This document shows, in pieces, positions 35,762-43,859 of a stretch of DNA of 64,000 bases. Source of the stretch: Microbacterium imperiale (GTDB lineage Bacteria > Actinomycetota > Actinomycetes > Actinomycetales > Microbacteriaceae); assembly GCF_017876655.1 (NCBI RefSeq), contig NZ_JAGIOK010000001.1:62001-126000 (forward strand), read 5' to 3'. Position numbers and translations under genes: made by a program. Position 1 is the first letter of the stretch. Every line of letters starts with the position of its first letter. The notes beneath the pieces are model-generated. The model made no database searches. It was not told the DNA's origin and saw only the letters and a list, made by a program, of their open reading frames with translations.

Positions 35762-36466
35762 ATGACGCAACGACCCGCGCCGCCCTCCCTGCATGACGTG
35801 CTCGTCGAGCGCGTGGGGGCTGCGATCGTCCAGGGTCAGCATCCGGCGGGGTCCCGCCTCATCACCGCCGAACTCGCGGAGGGCTCGTCGCGCGGGGCTG
35901 GACGCGAGGCGGTGCGCGTGCTGCAATCGCTCGGACTCGTGCGGGTGCGCCGCAAGACCGGCGTCGAGGTCCAGCCGCCGTCGGAGTGGAACGTCCATGC
36001 GCCCGAGGTGATCCGCTGGCGTCTGGCCGGCCCCGGGCGCGACGCGCAGCTGCGGGAGCTCTCCCAGTTGCGCGGGGCCATCGAGCCGCTCGCCGCTCGC
36101 CTCGCGGCGGATCATGCGAGCGAGGATCACCGGCGCGACCTCGTCGCGGCGGTGATGGACATGGCCCGCACCGAGCACGACGCGGACGGCGCCGTCTATC
36201 TGTCCGCCGACGTCCGCTTCCACCGGACGCTGCTCGCCGCATCCGGCAATGCCATGTTCGCCGCGCTCGGGTCGGTCGTCGAAGCAGTTCTCACCGGTCG
36301 TACCCGCCATGACTTGATGCCCCACGATGCGAACCCGCTCGCGGTGCGCTGGCACCAGGACGTGGCGTTCGCCATCGCGGGCGGCCGGCCCGGCGAGGCC
36401 GAGGCGGCGATGGGGCTGATCGTGGCCGAGGCCGACGACGCGATGCGGGCGGCCGCGGGTCACTGA
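35762..36466 (+). CDS. gntR: GntR family regulator (FadR/FCD subfamily), probable gluconate repressor
   Basis: Encodes 234 residues. The N-terminal winged helix (about 8-75) contains LITAELAEGSSRGAGREAVR and a LGLVRVRRKTGVEV wing. The FCD ligand domain (about 95-230) shows ELSQLRGAIEPLAARLAA, a DVRFHRTLLAASGN metal-ligand stretch, and VRWHQDVAFAIAGG. Divergent placement from gntP-gntK-gnd with a GT-N3-AC operator between suggests gluconate or 6-phosphogluconate-relieved repression, as in other bacteria; the ligand is inferred. Confidence 0.88.
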   Translation: MTQRPAPPSLHDVLVERVGAAIVQGQHPAGSRLITAELAEGSSRGAGREAVRVLQSLGLVRVRRKTGVEVQPPSEWNVHAPEVIRWRLAGPGRDAQLRELSQLRGAIEPLAARLAADHASEDHRRDLVAAVMDMARTEHDADGAVYLSADVRFHRTLLAASGNAMFAALGSVVEAVLTGRTRHDLMPHDANPLAVRWHQDVAFAIAGGRPGEAEAAMGLIVAEADDAMRAAAGH

Positions 36467-36481
36467 CCCGCGGACCGGAGG

Positions 36482-36604
36482 TCAGCCCTTGCGGTAGCCC
36501 TGACGCCCCATCGAGAAGAGGGCGAGAGCGAGCGAGACGATCGACCCGGCGGTCATGAGACCGATGACCCAGACGAGCACGTGCGAGAACCAGCCGTATT
36601 CCAT
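36482..36604 (-). CDS. Forty-residue single-pass membrane microprotein
   Basis: Encodes 40 residues: a short polar N terminus (MEYGWFSHV), one hydrophobic helix of about 22 residues (LVWVIGLMTAGSIVSLALAL), and a basic tail (GRQGYRKG). GGAGG lies 5 nt upstream of the ATG. Codons are G/C-ending like the neighbours. It converges with gntR (15-nt gap) and diverges from rplY. I do not recognise the family. The positive tail suggests N-out/C-in orientation. Confidence 0.6.
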   Translation of the reverse strand: MEYGWFSHVLVWVIGLMTAGSIVSLALALFSMGRQGYRKG

Positions 36605-36653
36605 TTTTCCTCCGGGCGTGAGTCGACGACTCGTCCAGCCTACCCAGCGCTGA

Positions 36654-36659
36654 TAGAGT
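36654..36659 (+). promoter_or_regulatory. Possible -10 element (TAGAGT) for rplY
   Basis: This would give a leader of about 155 nt before the rplY ATG, unusually long for this window. I see no recognisable riboswitch or long coding frame in it, only short GC-rich inverted repeats. Confidence 0.35.
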
Positions 36660-36822
36660 GGTGGTGTACTTCGGCGAGGGATGCCGCGTGCCTGCGCTTC
36701 GGCGAGGACCGGGATCCGTGATCGACGAGGGTGTGTGCAGGACGTTTCCTCTCCACGCGCTCGCGTTCGCGTCGAACCCGCATACCGCTAGCAGGGCCGC
36801 GAGGGCCCACAAGGAGAGACGC

Positions 36823-37461
36823 ATGTCCACCGAGACCGACACCCAGGTCGTCGCCGAGACGCGCACCAACTTCGGCAAGGGCTTCGCCCGCCGTCTGCGC
36901 GCCGCCGGCCAGATCCCCGCCGTCATCTACGGCCACGGCACCGACCCGGTGCACGTCGCCCTCCCGGGCCACCAGATGCTGCTGCTCGTGCGTCGCGCGA
37001 ACGCGGTCATCGAGCTGTCGATCGACGGCACGAGCCAGCTCGTGCTGGTCAAGGACGTCCAGCGTGACCCGGTGCGCCAGATCATCGAGCACATCGACCT
37101 CCTCGTCGTGAAGAAGGGCGAGAAGGTCCAGGTCGACGTTCCCGTCGTCGTCACCGGTGAGCCCGTCGCGGGAACGATCGCGACGCAGGACGCGTCCTCG
37201 GTCTCGCTCGAGGTCGGCGCCACCGACATCCCCGAGAACGTGCAGGTCGATGTCGAGGGCCTCGAGGACGGCGCGCGCATCACCGCCGCCGACCTGACCC
37301 TGCCCCGCGGCGCCGCGCTCGTCACCGACGCCGAGACGCTCGTCGTCGCCGTGTCGGTCCCGGCCGCGACCCTCGCCGCCGTCGACGAGATCGAGGCCGC
37401 CGACGAGGCGACCGCTGCCGAGCAGGCCGACGAGGCCGAGGGCGACGAGAAGTCCGAGTAA
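36823..37461 (+). CDS. rplY: 50S ribosomal protein L25/general stress protein Ctc
   Basis: Encodes 212 residues. The N-terminal L25 5S-rRNA-binding domain ([24 protein letters not shown]) is followed by the TL5/Ctc C-terminal beta domain (about 95-185, [19 protein letters not shown]). A tail rich in Ala/Asp/Glu (last 30 residues) ends the protein. AAGGAG lies 6 nt before the ATG. pth follows, the usual rplY-pth pairing. Confidence 0.95.
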   Translation: MSTETDTQVVAETRTNFGKGFARRLRAAGQIPAVIYGHGTDPVHVALPGHQMLLLVRRANAVIELSIDGTSQLVLVKDVQRDPVRQIIEHIDLLVVKKGEKVQVDVPVVVTGEPVAGTIATQDASSVSLEVGATDIPENVQVDVEGLEDGARITAADLTLPRGAALVTDAETLVVAVSVPAATLAAVDEIEAADEATAAEQADEAEGDEKSE

Positions 37462-37474
37462 GGGATTCGATCCC

Positions 37475-37510
37475 CGGAGCCCGTTCTCACTGCGGTGGGG
37501 GCGGGCTCCG
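37475..37510 (+). terminator. Hairpin between rplY and pth
   Basis: A 9-bp perfect stem CGGAGCCCG/CGGGCTCCG (37475-37483, 37502-37510) with an 18-nt loop lies just before pth. It may be a partial terminator. Confidence 0.4.
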
Positions 37511-37528
37511 TCGTTCGAGAGGGACGCC

Positions 37529-38110
37529 ATGGCAGATACCTGGCTGATCGTGGGGCTCGGCAACCCGGGCCCGCGCTACGAGGCGACGCGTCACAACGTC
37601 GGGCAGATGGTCATCGACGAGCTCGCCCGTCGGCGCGGCGACACGCTGCGCTCGCACAAGGCGAACGCCTGGGCGGCCGAGACCTGGCTGCGCCCCGGCG
37701 CGGCCAAGATGGTCCTGGCCAAGCCGAAGACGTTCATGAACGTCTCGGGCGGCCCCGCCGCGGCGCTGGCCGGGTTCTACGGAGTGGACCCGGGACGGGT
37801 GATCGTCGTGCACGACGAGCTCGACATCCCGTTCGACACCATCAAGCTCAAGACCGGCGGCGGACACGGCGGGCACAACGGCGTCCGTGACGTCGCGAAG
37901 GCGCTCGGCACCCCCGAGTTCGCTCGCGTCCGGGTCGGCATCGGGCGGCCGCCCGGGTCGCAGGATCCCGCCGACTGGGTGCTCGATCCGTTCTCGTCCG
38001 CCGAGCGGAAGACGCTCGACATCCTCGTGTCGGATGCCGCCGACGCCGTCGAGACCGTCGTCGAAGACGGACTGCTCGCCGCGCAGCAGCGCTATCACGC
38101 ACCCCGCTGA
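37529..38110 (+). CDS. pth: Peptidyl-tRNA hydrolase
   Basis: Encodes 193 residues. It recycles peptidyl-tRNAs dropped from ribosomes. Family signatures: [18 protein letters not shown] (catalytic His in RHN), [30 protein letters not shown], and [20 protein letters not shown]. The ATG at 37529 has only a modest purine run (GAGAGGG) upstream. It follows rplY after 67 nt. Confidence 0.95.
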   Translation: MADTWLIVGLGNPGPRYEATRHNVGQMVIDELARRRGDTLRSHKANAWAAETWLRPGAAKMVLAKPKTFMNVSGGPAAALAGFYGVDPGRVIVVHDELDIPFDTIKLKTGGGHGGHNGVRDVAKALGTPEFARVRVGIGRPPGSQDPADWVLDPFSSAERKTLDILVSDAADAVETVVEDGLLAAQQRYHAPR

Positions 38111-38152
38111 CCCCGTGCGCGACCGCCTCGCCAGGGCGCAGAGCGAGGAGCG

Positions 38153-38605
38153 TCAGCTGGTGGCGAAGAGGGTCGCGGACGCGACGGCGACCGCGACGAC
38201 CGGCGCTCCCAGGGCGATGCCCACGGCGCCGATGCCGAGTCCGTGTCCGGCGCGGCGGATGATCGCGACGACCCCGAGCGCGAGCGCGGTCGCACCCGCC
38301 ACCGCGCACGCCCATCCGGTGATCTCACCGACCAGGACCCACCCGCGCACCGGCGTGAGCGCGCTCAGGTCGCCCTCGCCGTCGAGCCAGCGGACGAACG
38401 CGCCGCTCGTCCCGAGCCGGGCCGCGACGACAGCGGCTACGACGACGCCCGCGACCGCCGCCGCGGCCGCGATCAGGAACGCCGCGATGCCGACGCCGCG
38501 GCTCGGACGCCGTGCCGGCTGCTCGGGCAGACGCCCCGGCGGCGAGACGACGTAGGGCGCAGCGAACGGCTTCGTGCCCGGTGACGGCGGAGGTGGCGAG
38601 GTCAT
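38153..38605 (-). CDS. Small proline-rich N-terminus membrane protein of unknown function
   Basis: Encodes 150 residues. A Pro/Ser-rich cytoplasmic N terminus (about 1-45) precedes three to four hydrophobic segments (near 48-70, 95-120 and 125-148), with a polar loop containing RWLDGEGDLSAL between the first two. It recalls DUF4190-type membrane proteins but I cannot assign a family. The ATG at 38605 is set by a leaderless -10 (TACAAT) six nt upstream; an upstream in-frame start would add 13 residues. It diverges from mfd. Confidence 0.65.
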   Translation of the reverse strand: MTSPPPPSPGTKPFAAPYVVSPPGRLPEQPARRPSRGVGIAAFLIAAAAAVAGVVVAAVVAARLGTSGAFVRWLDGEGDLSALTPVRGWVLVGEITGWACAVAGATALALGVVAIIRRAGHGLGIGAVGIALGAPVVAVAVASATLFATS

Positions 38606-38611
38606 CCCGTC

Positions 38612-38617
38612 ATTGTA
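38612..38617 (-). promoter_or_regulatory. -10 element (TACAAT), leaderless promoter of the small membrane protein
   Basis: On the minus strand TACAAT is followed by GACGGG and then the ATG at 38605. Confidence 0.55.
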
Positions 38618-38643
38618 GGAAGCGGGGTCGTTTCCCGCGCCCA

Positions 38644-38685
38644 CACCGACACCGAGCCCGGCCGGGCCCGGGCTCGGTGTCGGTG
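38644..38685. repeat. Perfect 18-bp inverted repeat between divergent promoters
   Basis: Arms 38644-38661 and 38668-38685 are exact reverse complements (arm begins CACCGACACCGAG) around CCGGGC. The element lies between the minus-strand TACAAT (38612-38617) and the mfd TAGGCT (38694-38699). It could be an operator or a barrier to readthrough. Confidence 0.75.
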
Positions 38686-38693
38686 CGCGGCGG

Positions 38694-38699
38694 TAGGCT
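38694..38699 (+). promoter_or_regulatory. -10 element (TAGGCT), leaderless promoter of mfd
   Basis: TAGGCT is 3 nt before one GTG (38703) and 6 nt before a second in-frame GTG (38706). Spacing favours the second as the leaderless start. Confidence 0.5.
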
Positions 38700-38705
38700 T
38701 CTGTG

Positions 38706-41700
38706 GTGACAGTTCCCGGGATCGTGCGCGCCCTTTCGCAGGCTGACTCCTTCCGGGCGGGGGTGACCTCCGGCGCCGTCGGCAGCGTCGACTACGCGCT
38801 CGTCGACGGACTCGACGCCCCGCTGCTGGCGGCGCTCCTCGCCGAGCGCAGTCGCGCCGGCCGCCCACCCGTCGTGCTCGCCGTCGCTCCGACCGGGCGC
38901 CGCGCCGAGACCCTCGGTGGCGCCCTGCAGTGCCTGATTCCCGACGCCGAGGTCCTGCACTTCCCGGCTTGGGAGACGCTGCCCCACGAGCGGCTCAGCC
39001 CGAGCCCCGAGACGGTCGGGCGCAGACTCGACGTCCTGCGCCGCGTCGCGTTCCACGACGGTGCGCGTCCGCTGATCGTCACGTCGTCGGTGCGCGCGGC
39101 ACTCCAGCCCCTGGCCGCCGGCCTCACCGACGCCGAGCCGGTCGCGCTCACGGTCGGCAGCCGCGGAGCCGATCTCGAGCGCGTCGTCCGTCGTCTCGTC
39201 GAGCTCGCTTATCACCGTGTCGACATGGTCTCGCGGCGCGGCGAGTTCGCGGTGCGCGGCGGCATCCTCGACGTGTTCCCGGCTGCGGCAGATCACCCGC
39301 TGCGTATCGACTTCTTCGGCGACGAGGTCGACCAGATACGGGCCTTCTCGATCGCCGACCAGCGGTCGCTGCCGGGCGAGGTGCGCGAGGCCGTGCTGCT
39401 GCCGGCCCGCGAACTGCTGCTCACCCCGGCCGTCCGCGAGCGCGCCGCGGGCATGGCCACGAGCTTCCCGAGCCTGAGCGGCATGCTCGAGAAGATGTCG
39501 CAGGGCATACCGGTCGAGGGCATGGAGTCGCTGCTGCCGACGCTGGCCGAAGGCCTCGTCCCGCTCGTGGACTACTTGCCGCGCGGGGCGGCGGTCGCGC
39601 TCGTCGATCCGGAGCGCTCGCGCACGCGCGCGCGAACTCTCGGCGACACCAACCGTGAATTCCTCGACGCGGCCTGGAGTGCCGCGACCGCGGGAGCCGA
39701 CAGCCCCGTCGACCTCGGTGCCGGCGACTTCCTGACCCTGCCGGCGCTGCGCGACGCCGTCCGCGAGCGCGACGGCGTGTGGTGGGGCTTCAGCGCTTTC
39801 GACTCGGGGGCGGCCGATGCCGCGGAGGAGGGACTCGCCGACTCCGACGGCTCGGACCTGCGGATCGTGGGCACCCCGGTGCCCTCGTTCCAGGGCAACG
39901 TCGATGGAGCGACGGCGCACATCGGTCAGCTCCTCGCTGACGGCTGGCGCGTGCTCGTCTGCGCGAGCGGCACGGGGCTCGTCGATCGCGCGCGGGACGT
40001 GCTCGCCGAGCGCGGTATCGCGGCGCGGACGAGCGACGGCGTCGGCGAGGTCGGCGACGAGCCGGTCGCGATCTGCGTCGTCGCGTCGCTCGAGCGCGGC
40101 TTCGAGTCCGCCGAGGCCCGACTCGCCGTGCTCACCGAGAGCGAGTTCTACGGTCGCACGATCGGCGGTGACGGGCGTGTGGTCAAGAAGCTCGCCTCGC
40201 GTCGTCGCAACGTGGTCGACCCGCTGCAGCTGAAGCCCGGCGACGTCGTCGTCCACGCGACGCACGGCATCGGCAAGTTCGTCGAGCTGGTGCAGCGCGA
40301 GGTCTCCAGCGGCGGCCGCAACGCGGTCAAGACGCAACGCGAATACCTCGTGCTGGAGTACGCGCCGTCGAAGCGCGGATACCCGGGCGACAAGCTGTTC
40401 GTGCCGACCGACCAGCTCGATCAGCTGTCGCGCTACGTCGGCGGCGAGGCGCCCGTGCTGTCGAAGATGGGCGGCAGCGACTGGGCCGCCGCGAAGGGCA
40501 AGGCCCGCAAGGCCGTGCGCGACATCGCGGTCGAGCTCGTGAAGCTCTACTCCGCGCGCATGGCGTCGAAGGGGCACGCGTTCGGCCCCGACACGCCGTG
40601 GCAGCGCGAGCTCGAGGAGGCGTTCCCCTTCGCCGAGACCCCCGACCAGCTGCAGACGATCGACGAGATCAAGGCTGACATGGAGAAGCCGATCCCGATG
40701 GACCGGCTGCTGTCGGGCGACGTCGGCTTCGGCAAGACCGAGGTCGCCGTCCGTGCGGCCTTCAAGGCGATCCAGGAGGGCAAGCAGGTCGCCATGCTCG
40801 TGCCGACGACGCTTCTGGCCAAGCAGCACCTCGAGACCTTCAGCGAACGGTTCGCGGGCTTCCCCGTCAAGGTGCGGCCCCTGTCGCGCTTCCAGACCGC
40901 GAAGCAGGCACGGGAGACCGTCGACGGCCTCGCCGACGGCACGATCGACATGGTGATCGGCACGCATCGGATCCTCACCGAGAAGGTCGCCTTCAAGGAC
41001 CTCGGCCTCATGATCATCGACGAGGAGCAGCGCTTCGGCGTCGAGCACAAGGACGCCCTCAAGAAGCTCAAGACCGGTGTCGACATCCTCGCGATGAGCG
41101 CGACGCCGATTCCGCGGACACTCGAGATGGCGGTCACCGGCATCCGCGAGATGTCGACCCTCGCGACGCCGCCGGAGGAGCGGCATCCGATCCTCACCTA
41201 CGTGGGCCCGCGCAGCGACAAGCAGATCGCGGCCGCCATCCGTCGCGAGTTGCTGCGTGAGGGGCAGGTGTTCTTCGTGCACAACCGCGTGCAGTCGATC
41301 CAGCGTGTCGCCGCGCAGATCGGCGAGCTCGTGCCCGAGGCGCGTATCGCCGTGGCTCACGGGCAGATGGGCGAGCATCAGCTCGAGCAGGTCGTCGACG
41401 ACTTCTGGGAGCGGCGCGCCGACGTACTGGTGTGCACCACGATCGTCGAGACGGGGCTCGACATCTCGAACGCGAACACGATCATCATCGATCGCGCCGA
41501 CAAGTACGGTCTCAGCCAGCTCCACCAGTTGCGGGGCCGCGTCGGTCGCGCCCGCGAGCGCGCGTACGCGTACTTCCTCTACGACGAGAACAAGCCGCTC
41601 AGCGAGACGGCGGCCGACCGGCTCGAGACGATCGCCGTCAACAACGACCTCGGGTCGGGCATGCAGGTCGCGCTGAAGGACCTCGAGCTGCGCGGTGCCG

Positions 41701-42311
41701 GCAACCTGCTCGGGGCCGAGCAGGCCGGACACATCGCCGGGGTCGGCTTCGATCTGTACCTGCGGATGATCGGCGAGGCCGTCTCGACGTTCCGCGGCGA
41801 GGAGGTCGATGGCCCCGCCGAGCTGCGGCTGGAGCTCCCCGTCGCCGCCCGGATCCCCGAGGACTACATCGACAGCGAGCGGCTGCGGCTGGAGGCGTAC
41901 CAGAAGCTCTCGGCCGCGGCTGCCGTCAGCGCGAAGGACGACGCGATCGACCTGGTGGTCGACGAGCTCACCGACCGGTACGGCCGGCCGCCGGCAGAGG
42001 TCGAGGGGCTGGTGACGGTCGCCCGCCTGCGCCGGCGTGCCGCCCAGGCCGGGCTCACCGACGTCGTCGCGATGGGCCCGAACCTCCGGGTCGCACCCGC
42101 GCGACTGCCCGAGTCGATGCGCATCCGCCTGCAGCGGCTGTATCCCAAGGCGAAGCTGCTCGCCGGGGGAGAGGCGCTCGTCGTTCCGCTTCCGACGGCC
42201 GGCGGCGCGCCGCTGAACGATGCCGATCTGATCGCGTGGACCGGGCAGCTCCTCGAGCAGCTGTTCCCGGCGACCGCCGGCACGACCTCCGCCAGCGCGT
42301 CCGCCGGCTGA
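38706..42311 (+). CDS. mfd: Transcription-repair coupling factor
   Basis: Encodes 1201 residues. Mfd removes stalled RNA polymerase and recruits UvrA. Domains in order: a UvrB-homology module (about 1-400), an RNA-polymerase-interacting CarD-like domain (about 505-590, DVVVHATHGIGKFVEL), a RecG-like translocase with Walker A GDVGFGKTE, IIDEEQRFG and SATPIPRTLEMA, the helicase C domain with TTIVETGLDISNANT and QLRGRVGRARERAYAY, and a C-terminal TRCF domain. mazG and eno follow further downstream, as in mycobacteria, but an APC permease and ppc are inserted. Confidence 0.96.
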   Translation: MTVPGIVRALSQADSFRAGVTSGAVGSVDYALVDGLDAPLLAALLAERSRAGRPPVVLAVAPTGRRAETLGGALQCLIPDAEVLHFPAWETLPHERLSPSPETVGRRLDVLRRVAFHDGARPLIVTSSVRAALQPLAAGLTDAEPVALTVGSRGADLERVVRRLVELAYHRVDMVSRRGEFAVRGGILDVFPAAADHPLRIDFFGDEVDQIRAFSIADQRSLPGEVREAVLLPARELLLTPAVRERAAGMATSFPSLSGMLEKMSQGIPVEGMESLLPTLAEGLVPLVDYLPRGAAVALVDPERSRTRARTLGDTNREFLDAAWSAATAGADSPVDLGAGDFLTLPALRDAVRERDGVWWGFSAFDSGAADAAEEGLADSDGSDLRIVGTPVPSFQGNVDGATAHIGQLLADGWRVLVCASGTGLVDRARDVLAERGIAARTSDGVGEVGDEPVAICVVASLERGFESAEARLAVLTESEFYGRTIGGDGRVVKKLASRRRNVVDPLQLKPGDVVVHATHGIGKFVELVQREVSSGGRNAVKTQREYLVLEYAPSKRGYPGDKLFVPTDQLDQLSRYVGGEAPVLSKMGGSDWAAAKGKARKAVRDIAVELVKLYSARMASKGHAFGPDTPWQRELEEAFPFAETPDQLQTIDEIKADMEKPIPMDRLLSGDVGFGKTEVAVRAAFKAIQEGKQVAMLVPTTLLAKQHLETFSERFAGFPVKVRPLSRFQTAKQARETVDGLADGTIDMVIGTHRILTEKVAFKDLGLMIIDEEQRFGVEHKDALKKLKTGVDILAMSATPIPRTLEMAVTGIREMSTLATPPEERHPILTYVGPRSDKQIAAAIRRELLREGQVFFVHNRVQSIQRVAAQIGELVPEARIAVAHGQMGEHQLEQVVDDFWERRADVLVCTTIVETGLDISNANTIIIDRADKYGLSQLHQLRGRVGRARERAYAYFLYDENKPLSETAADRLETIAVNNDLGSGMQVALKDLELRGAGNLLGAEQAGHIAGVGFDLYLRMIGEAVSTFRGEEVDGPAELRLELPVAARIPEDYIDSERLRLEAYQKLSAAAAVSAKDDAIDLVVDELTDRYGRPPAEVEGLVTVARLRRRAAQAGLTDVVAMGPNLRVAPARLPESMRIRLQRLYPKAKLLAGGEALVVPLPTAGGAPLNDADLIAWTGQLLEQLFPATAGTTSASASAG

Positions 42312-42334
42312 CAGGCCGCGGCGGAGTCCGCGTC

Positions 42335-42364
42335 GTAACCGGGCTGCGTGCGCAGTCCGGTTAC
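42335..42364. terminator. Bidirectional terminator between mfd and the APC permease
   Basis: The stem GTAACCGG-G-CTGCG / CGCAG-T-CCGGTTAC has 13 Watson-Crick pairs plus one wobble. It covers the TAA stop codon of the minus-strand permease. Confidence 0.65.
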
Positions 42365-43812
42365 AGCGTGATCGCGCCCGTCGCGAGCAGGACGATCGCG
42401 GCGACGGCCCCCGCGACGGCGACGGCGAAGATAGCCCACTCGACCGGGGTGAACACGCGGTCGCCGGAGCGGCGGCGCGCGACGGCGTAGAGGGCCGTCC
42501 CGGGCACGATGATCAAGAGCGAGAGCAGCAGGTAGTGCGTGCCCGCGGCCACGAGCAGGAAGGCCGTGTACGCCGTCGCGACCGCGGCGACGACAAGGTC
42601 GCGCGCACGCGCCGGGTCGCGACGTCCGTAGGTCTCACCGGTTGCCGTGAGCTTGAGGGCGTAGGCCGCCGAGAGGACGAACGGGATGAGCACGAGCACG
42701 CTCGTGAGGTCCAGCGCGACCGAGAAGGCGTTCTCGGCGAAGAGGACGACGATGAGGAGCACCTGCACGAGCGCCGTGGAGAGCATGAGCGCGCCCACCG
42801 GGGTGTCCTCGTCGTTCGTGCGCGCGAGGAAGCGGGGAAGATCGCCCGAACGTGCTGCTTCGAGCAGCACCTCGGCCGCCATGAGCGTCCACGTCAGGTA
42901 GGCGCCCAGGACGGCGACGATCAGCGATACCCCGATGACGACGGCGCCGACGGGACCGATGATGGTCTCGAGCACACCGCCGAGGGACGGCTCGGGCAGC
43001 GCGGCGATCTGCTCCCGCGGAAGGACGCCGTACGACACGATCGTGACCGACGCGAACACCGCGAGCACACTGAGGAAACCGAGCAGGGTCGCCCGGCCGA
43101 CGTCGCGGCGCGAGCGGGCGTGGCGCGAGTTCACGCTCGCGCCCTCGATCCCGATGAACACGAACACCGTCACGAGCATCGTCGCGCGCACCTGGTCCCA
43201 CAGCGGCGCACCGGCCGGCCCGGTCCAGTTTTCCGCGAACACGGCCGGGTCGAAGACCGTGAGGCACAGGACGACGAAGAGCACGATCGGAAGGGTCTTC
43301 GCGATGCTCACGACGCGGTTCACGGCTGCGGCGGCGCGGACGCCGCGGCGGATGAGGATGAAGAACAGCCACAGTCCGACGGACGACAGCGCCACGGCGG
43401 CGATCGTGTCTCCCGCGCCGAGCGCCGGGAAGACCGCGCCGAGCGTGGAGGTGATGAACACCCAGTAGAAGACGTTGCCCGCGCAAGCGCTGGCCCAGTA
43501 GCCGAACGCCGAGAAATACCCCAGGTATCGCCCGAATCCGGCGCGCGCGTAGCTGTACACCCCGGCGTTCAGGTCGGGCCGGCGATTGGCGAGCAGCTGG
43601 AACGCGAACGCGAGGGTCAGCATGCCGCCTCCGGCGATCGCCCACGCGATGAGGGTTCCGGCGACGCCCGTCTCGGCGGCGAAACCCGCCGGCAGCGAGA
43701 ACACGCCGGCGCCGACCATCGAGCCCACGACGAAGGTCGAGAGCGTGAGCATCGACACCGTCGTCGGACGGTGGGCGACGGGGACCGCGGGCGTGACGGG
43801 ATCAGTAGGCAC
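42361..43812 (-). CDS. APC superfamily amino acid permease (basic amino acid/polyamine antiporter type)
   Basis: Encodes 483 residues with about 12-13 membrane segments. The first helix carries the substrate-binding VVGSMVGAGVFSLPAGF and the sixth FVFIGIEGASVNSRHA, both typical of APA-family arginine/ornithine or lysine exchangers. The GTG start at 43812 follows TAGGCT (43821-43826, minus strand) by 8 nt. The stop is TAA, rare in this GC-rich window, and is part of a terminator. Substrate is not fixed by sequence. Confidence 0.87.
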   Translation of the reverse strand: MPTDPVTPAVPVAHRPTTVSMLTLSTFVVGSMVGAGVFSLPAGFAAETGVAGTLIAWAIAGGGMLTLAFAFQLLANRRPDLNAGVYSYARAGFGRYLGYFSAFGYWASACAGNVFYWVFITSTLGAVFPALGAGDTIAAVALSSVGLWLFFILIRRGVRAAAAVNRVVSIAKTLPIVLFVVLCLTVFDPAVFAENWTGPAGAPLWDQVRATMLVTVFVFIGIEGASVNSRHARSRRDVGRATLLGFLSVLAVFASVTIVSYGVLPREQIAALPEPSLGGVLETIIGPVGAVVIGVSLIVAVLGAYLTWTLMAAEVLLEAARSGDLPRFLARTNDEDTPVGALMLSTALVQVLLIVVLFAENAFSVALDLTSVLVLIPFVLSAAYALKLTATGETYGRRDPARARDLVVAAVATAYTAFLLVAAGTHYLLLSLLIIVPGTALYAVARRRSGDRVFTPVEWAIFAVAVAGAVAAIVLLATGAITL

Positions 43813-43820
43813 GGGGTGCA

Positions 43821-43826
43821 AGCCTA
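43821..43826 (-). promoter_or_regulatory. -10 element (TAGGCT) of the APC permease
   Basis: On the minus strand TAGGCT is followed by 8 nt (TGCACCCC) and the GTG at 43812. The leader is at most a few bases. Confidence 0.45.
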
Positions 43827-43859
43827 GCCCGGCCCCGCGGCGCCGCCGATCCCGACGGA

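Noticed and set aside
36605..36822. A riboswitch or autoregulatory leader before rplY
   Set aside because: The leader is long, but I could not fold it into any RNA family I know; only short GC-rich inverted repeats are visible.
38610..41732. A 1040-codon minus-strand frame opposite mfd
   Set aside because: Low-complexity Arg/Asp/Glu/His composition and no motif; mfd on the plus strand has all its helicase motifs.
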